From Bacillota bacterium (GTDB lineage: Bacteria > Bacillota > Sulfobacillia > Thermaerobacterales > RSA17): a stretch of DNA of 42,404 nucleotides. Positions 38,397 through 42,404 of the stretch are shown here, in pieces. The notes beneath the pieces were generated by a model. It was not told the DNA's origin. It made no database searches and saw only the letters and a program-made list of their open reading frames with translations. The stretch lies in assembly GCA_017577485.1 (NCBI GenBank), contig PKRI01000014.1, positions 1 through 42,404 of the forward strand. The letters run 5' to 3'. A program made the translations under genes and the position numbers. Numbering within the stretch: the stretch's first letter is position 1; every line of letters begins with the position of its first letter.

Positions 38397-39362
38397 TCAC
38401 GCCAGCACCAGATACAGCAGCGGCAGCATCAGGAGAAGGCCCGCGGTGGTCAGCAGCCAGCAGGAGTTGGCCAGGTCCAGGTCCAGCCCGTACAGCGCCG
38501 GCGGCACCAGGGCGTTGAAGGCCACCGGCATGGCCGCCATGGTCACCACCACCTTGAAGGCCAGGCCGTCGCCGGTGCCGGCGTACCCCAGGGCGTAGGC
38601 CGCCAGGCCCATGACCAGCGGCAGGGCGACGAACTTGATGCCGGCCACGGCCAGGGCGGGCCGGACATAGTCCCGCACCCGGCCCGGCCGGAACGTGAGG
38701 CCGATGGCGAAGACCATCAGCAGGCTGCTGCCCACGATGAGCACGGGGTTGACGGCGTCCAGGACGGGCGGCCTCGGGATCCCCAGGGCGCGCAGGATGA
38801 TCCCGGTCACCAGCCCCAGGTTGGGGATCAGCACGTAGGGGTCCGTCAGGATGCGGCGGATCCAGTCGCCCCGCCGGCCCGGCCGATCGCCCTGCCGGCC
38901 GGCCATGGCGGCGGCCATGGGGAAGCCCACGCCGAACATCACCGCGGGCTCGGAAATGCGGTAGACGGCGCCGACGGCGTAGCCCGCCTCACCGAAGAAC
39001 AGCAGGGTGACCAGGCCGCCAAGGCTGTGCAGGTTGGACATCAGGCCGCAGACAAACATGCTGCCGGCCTGGGCGGGCGCCATCCGCCACCACCGCGCGG
39101 CGCCCAGCGCCAGCACCCCGCCCAGCACCTGGGCCGCCAGCCCCAGCACGGGCAGCGACAGCATCCACAGTTCCAGCTGCAGGGTCCAAAAAGACAGCGC
39201 CAGGGTCACGGGCGTCACGTACAGGACCAGCGCGCGCTTGAGGCGCGCGGACCCGCGGTCGATGTCCCAGGCCCAGGAGCCGTTCCGGGCCCGCACCTGG
39301 ACCAGGTACCCGATGAGCAGGGCTGCGAAGGTTGCGGCCACGGTGCGCAGCAGCCGATCCAT
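38397..39362 (-). CDS. AEC-family (auxin efflux carrier-like) permease
   Basis: A 321-residue membrane protein of the AEC family, whose bacterial members carry malate, malonate or other carboxylates. About nine to ten membrane segments are visible, with a loop rich in Arg/Gly (AGRQGDRPGRRGDW) between the two halves. LVTGIILRALGIPRPPVLDAVNPVL and IGLTFRPGRVRDYVRPALAVAGIKFVALPLVMG are typical of the second half. ATG 39362 (MDRLLRTV) is the best start by domain homology, though its ribosome binding site is weak. It is divergent from lutABC, so a role in lactate or other carboxylate transport is plausible but unproven. Confidence 0.82.
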   Translation of the reverse strand: MDRLLRTVAATFAALLIGYLVQVRARNGSWAWDIDRGSARLKRALVLYVTPVTLALSFWTLQLELWMLSLPVLGLAAQVLGGVLALGAARWWRMAPAQAGSMFVCGLMSNLHSLGGLVTLLFFGEAGYAVGAVYRISEPAVMFGVGFPMAAAMAGRQGDRPGRRGDWIRRILTDPYVLIPNLGLVTGIILRALGIPRPPVLDAVNPVLIVGSSLLMVFAIGLTFRPGRVRDYVRPALAVAGIKFVALPLVMGLAAYALGYAGTGDGLAFKVVVTMAAMPVAFNALVPPALYGLDLDLANSCWLLTTAGLLLMLPLLYLVLA

Positions 39363-39489
39363 AGGCACCACCAGTTTCGCGGCCCGGCCGGCGCGCTCCT
39401 TCGGAGGATGACGGCGGCCGGGGTTGAAAGACCCTCCCGGGGGCCGGCCGGCCAGGTCGCCGCGGGACGCGCCCCCGGGGGTGCAGCGC

Positions 39490-40248
39490 GTGAAGGTCGA
39501 CCTTTTCGTCACCTGCCTGTGCGACCTCTTCTACCCGGACGTGGGTGAGGCCGTGGTCCGCGTGCTGCGGCGGCTGGGCTGCCGGGTGGGCTTCCCGCCG
39601 GACCAGACCTGCTGCGGCCAGCCGGCCTTCAACAGCGGCTTCACCGAGCAAGCCCGGGCGGTGGCCCGGCGCCTGATCGAAGCCTTCTCCGCCGGCGAGG
39701 AAGAGGGGACGCCCATCGTGGCGCCGTCGGGGTCCTGCGCGGCCATGGTGCGCCAGCATTTCCCGCGGCTTTTTGCCGGCGATCCCCGCTGGGAGGAGCG
39801 GGCCCTGCGCTTCGCCGGGCGCGTCACGGAACTGTCGGAGTTCATCGTCGGCCGGCTCGGGGTCGACGACCTGGGCGGCCGCTTCGGCGCGCGGCTTGAG
39901 GCCGTGGCCGCGTACCACCGGTCCTGCCACATGAGCCGCGGGCTGGGCGTGGTGGAGGAGCCCCTGCGGCTTTTGCGCAGCATCCGCGGCCTGGAGGTGG
40001 TGGACCTGCCCGACGCCGAGGACTGCTGCGGCTTCGGCGGCACCTTCGCCGTGAAGATGCCGGCCATCTCCACCGCCATGGCCGACCGCAAGCTGGACGC
40101 CGTCGCCGCCTCCGGCGCCGCCCTGCTGGTGGGCTCGGACCTGGGCTGCCTGATGCACCTGGGCGGCCGGCTGCGCCGCCTGGGCCGGCCGGTGCAGGTC
40201 ATGCATACGGCCCAGGTCTTCGACCGGGCCCTGGGGGGTGGGGGCTGA
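39490..40248 (+). CDS. lutA: L-lactate utilization protein LutA
   Basis: A 252-residue cytoplasmic subunit of the three-part lactate oxidation system that converts L-lactate to pyruvate. It has two cysteine-rich CCG domains: CLCDLFYPDVGEAVVRVL with QTCCGQPAFNSGF, and HRSCHMSRGLG with AEDCCGFGGTFAVK. These bind iron-sulfur clusters. GTG 39490 gives the family start MKVDLFVTCL; GTG 39481 is an in-frame alternative. It overlaps lutB by 1 nt (TGATG). Confidence 0.95.
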   Translation: MKVDLFVTCLCDLFYPDVGEAVVRVLRRLGCRVGFPPDQTCCGQPAFNSGFTEQARAVARRLIEAFSAGEEEGTPIVAPSGSCAAMVRQHFPRLFAGDPRWEERALRFAGRVTELSEFIVGRLGVDDLGGRFGARLEAVAAYHRSCHMSRGLGVVEEPLRLLRSIRGLEVVDLPDAEDCCGFGGTFAVKMPAISTAMADRKLDAVAASGAALLVGSDLGCLMHLGGRLRRLGRPVQVMHTAQVFDRALGGGG

Positions 40249-41678
40249 TGGGCCGCCGGCCGCCCGCCGAGCCGTTCCATGCGCGGGTGGAGCGGTCGCT
40301 GCGGGATACCTTCCTGCGGGTGGCCGTGCCGGCCGCCACCCGCCGCTTCCACCTGACCCGCCGGCATGCCCTGGCGGAGCTGGGCGAACCCCTGCGCTGG
40401 CGGCAGCTGGCCCGGGCCATCCGCGCCCACACCATCGCCAACCTGGACCGCTACCTGGCCCAGGCCGCCGACGCGGTGGAGGCCCGGGGCGGGCGGGTCC
40501 ACTGGGCCCTCGACGCCGCCGCGGCCGTGGAAGCGGTGTTGTCCATCGCCCGGGCGGCCGGGGTGCGGCGGGTGGTCAAGTCCAAGTCCATGGTCACCGA
40601 GGAACTGGAGTTGAACCGGTGGCTGGAGGCCGAGGGCATCGAGGTGGTGGAGACCGACCTGGGCGAGTACATCATCCAGCTGGACGGCGACTCGCCCTCC
40701 CACATCATCGCCCCGGCCGTGCACAAAACCCGGGAGCAGGTGCGGCAGTTGTTCAGCCGCCTGGCCGGCCAGGAGCTGCCGGATGACGCCCAGGCCCTGA
40801 CCGACTTCGCCCGGCGCCGCCTGCGGGAGAAGTTCCTCTCCGCGGACATGGGCATCTCCGGCGCCAACTTCGTGGTGGCCGAGACGGGTCACGTGGTGCT
40901 GGTCACCAACGAGGGCAACGGGCGCATGGTGACGTCGCTGCCCCGGGTGCACGTGGCGGTCATGGGCATGGAGCGGGTGGTGCCCACCTGGGAGGACCTG
41001 GCGGTGCTGCTGGAGGTTCTGCCGCGAAGCGCCACCGGCCAGAAGTTGAGCGTCTACACCAGCATCACCGGCGGAGGGCCGGCCCCGGCGGGTGAGGGGG
41101 ACGGCCCGCAGGAGTTTCACCTGGTCATCGTGGACAACGGGCGGTCGCGGCTGCTGGGCACCCGCTACCAGGAAGGGCTGCACTGCATCCGCTGCGGCGC
41201 CTGCCTGAACGCCTGCCCGGTCTACCGGGAGATCGGCGGCCACGCTTACGGCGGCGTGTACAGCGGTCCCATCGGGGCCGTGATTACCCCGCTGCTGGAG
41301 GGGTTCGACGGCTGGGAGGAACTGCCCCATGCCTCCAGCCTGTGTGGGGCCTGCCATGAGGCATGCCCGGTCCTGATCCCCCTGCACGACCTGCTGGTGG
41401 ACCTGCGGTCCGACGAGGCGGACCAGGAGAGGGCCGGCCGCTGGGAGGTCCTGGCCTTCCGGGCGTACCGGTGGCTGTGCGAGCGGCCCTGGGCGTACCG
41501 GTGGGCCGCCCGCGCAGCGGCGGCGCTGCAGCGCCCGCTGGAGGAGGCGGGCTGGCTGCGGGGCGGCCCCGGACCCCTGAAGGCGTGGACCGAGGGCCGC
41601 GATTTCCCGGCGGTGGCGGCGCGGACCTTCCGCGACCGCTGGCGGGACCTGGCCGCCGGGGAGGGTGATGGGCAGTGA
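40248..41678 (+). CDS. lutB: L-lactate utilization iron-sulfur protein LutB
   Basis: A 476-residue subunit of the LutABC complex. The N-terminal LUD-type domain (about 1-290) contains VVKSKSMVTEELELN and IIQLDGDSPSHIIAPAVHKTREQV. Two 4Fe-4S motifs follow: CIRCGACLNACPVY near residue 311 and CGACHEACPV near 365. A C-terminal LutB domain completes the protein. A short Gly/Pro/Glu insertion after SITGG is the sort of low-complexity loop seen elsewhere in this window. Its stop overlaps lutC by 4 nt (GTGA). Confidence 0.95.
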   Translation: MGRRPPAEPFHARVERSLRDTFLRVAVPAATRRFHLTRRHALAELGEPLRWRQLARAIRAHTIANLDRYLAQAADAVEARGGRVHWALDAAAAVEAVLSIARAAGVRRVVKSKSMVTEELELNRWLEAEGIEVVETDLGEYIIQLDGDSPSHIIAPAVHKTREQVRQLFSRLAGQELPDDAQALTDFARRRLREKFLSADMGISGANFVVAETGHVVLVTNEGNGRMVTSLPRVHVAVMGMERVVPTWEDLAVLLEVLPRSATGQKLSVYTSITGGGPAPAGEGDGPQEFHLVIVDNGRSRLLGTRYQEGLHCIRCGACLNACPVYREIGGHAYGGVYSGPIGAVITPLLEGFDGWEELPHASSLCGACHEACPVLIPLHDLLVDLRSDEADQERAGRWEVLAFRAYRWLCERPWAYRWAARAAAALQRPLEEAGWLRGGPGPLKAWTEGRDFPAVAARTFRDRWRDLAAGEGDGQ

Positions 41679-42394
41679 GCGACGCACGGGAGCGGTTCCT
41701 GGCCCGGGTGCGCCAGGCCCTGGCCGGCGGCGCCGGGCCGGCGCCGGGGTACGCCGCGGAAGCAGGCGCGGCGGTGGGCCGGGGCTCGATGCCCCCGCGC
41801 GCCGACCACCCGGGCTCAGACCCCGCCGCATGGCCGGCGCGCTTCGCCGCCGAACTGGAGGCGGTGGGGGGCAGCGCCGAAAGGACGGCATGGGAGGAAG
41901 CCGGCCCCCGGGCGGCGGCGTACGCCGGCCGGCTGGGGGTGCGGCGCGTGCTGGCGTGGGATCCGGCGGCGCTGCCGGGCCCCGGCGGGGAACTGCTGGC
42001 ATCGGTGCTGGCGTGGCTGTCCGGCGAGGGCCTCGAGGTCCGCACCTGGCCGGCGGAAGCCGCCGACGCCGAACTGGGCGTGGTGGTGGCCGAAGCCGCC
42101 ATCGCCGCGTCCGGCACGGTGATGCTAAGCAGCGGCCGGGGCAAGGGGCGCTCCGTCAGCCTGCTGCCCGACCACCTTCTCGTGCTGGTACCGGCCGGGG
42201 CGCTGCGGCCGACCCTGGCCGAGGCCCTGGCCGACCTGGCGCAGCGCACCCGCGGCGGGGATATCCCCCAAAACGTCGTCCTGATCACCGGCCCCAGCAA
42301 GTCCGCCGACATCGAGCAGCAGTTGATCCAGGGCGTTCACGGCCCCCGCACGGTCCACGCGCTGCTGGTGGCGCCGCGGGGAGCCGGCGCCTAG
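41675..42394 (+). CDS. lutC: L-lactate utilization protein LutC
   Basis: A 239-residue LUD-domain protein, third subunit of lactate oxidation. Features are the N-terminal ARERFLARVRQAL, VRRVLAWDPAALPG, VVVAEAAIAASGTVMLSSG, SLLPDHLLVLVPAGALRPTL and the C-terminal LITGPSKSADIEQQLIQGVHGPRTVHALLV, the hallmark of LutC. The gene is complete in the window and ends 10 nt before its edge. Three genes with two overlaps (1 and 4 nt) form a classical lutABC operon. Confidence 0.95.
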   Translation: MSDARERFLARVRQALAGGAGPAPGYAAEAGAAVGRGSMPPRADHPGSDPAAWPARFAAELEAVGGSAERTAWEEAGPRAAAYAGRLGVRRVLAWDPAALPGPGGELLASVLAWLSGEGLEVRTWPAEAADAELGVVVAEAAIAASGTVMLSSGRGKGRSVSLLPDHLLVLVPAGALRPTLAEALADLAQRTRGGDIPQNVVLITGPSKSADIEQQLIQGVHGPRTVHALLVAPRGAGA

Positions 42395-42404
42395 ACGTCA
42401 AGCC

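Overview
The window reads as chromosomal DNA of a very GC-rich, Gram-positive-type (Firmicutes-like) bacterium. The support is strong purine-rich ribosome binding sites, frequent GTG and TTG starts, tightly overlapping operons, and families common in that group: an ECF transporter, LutABC, DhaKLM, an LCP protein and a YkvI-like carrier. A Thermaerobacter- or Symbiobacterium-like lineage would fit; this is inference from gene style, not from a marker gene. I see no rRNA, tRNA, CRISPR array, transposase or phage gene.

Region 1 (1-5.2 kb): an ECF-type ABC uptake operon (S component, EcfT, and a fused double ATPase) translationally coupled to a TIM-barrel sugar-isomerase-like protein and a HAD phosphatase, followed by a YkvI-like carrier. 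A large inverted repeat lies between the S component and EcfT.

Region 2 (6.5-16.8 kb): a cupin, a DJ-1/PfpI protein, then a hydantoinase/oxoprolinase-type locus: HyuB, a family-5 peptide/nickel-type ABC substrate-binding protein with two permeases (no ATPases here), a DUF917 protein, a HyuA gene broken by a deletion/frameshift, and a CitE-like lyase. A ketopantoate-reductase-like gene converges on it.

Region 3 (18.3-27.8 kb): a membrane GGDEF protein, a patch of spaced GAACCC repeats, then an IclR-type regulator coupled to a NitT/TauT-type ABC transporter, an aconitase-family hydratase, a family III CoA-transferase and an HMG-CoA-lyase-family enzyme. Together these suggest uptake and cleavage of a C5/C6 carboxylate, with mesaconate/citramalate as the leading hypothesis.

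Region 4 (27.9-34.4 kb): an unknown lipoprotein, then dhaK-dhaL-dhaM for PEP-dependent dihydroxyacetone phosphorylation. DhaM is an EIIA-HPr-EI fusion with an apparently complete enzyme I. A bifunctional-nuclease-family gene converges on it.

Region 5 (34.4-42.4 kb): a 123-bp multi-stem element, a DUF1259 protein with a repeat-encoded His/Cys/Arg-rich tail, a YceI-like protein, an LCP protein with a long C-terminal extension, a cupin, an AEC-family permease, and lutABC for lactate oxidation.
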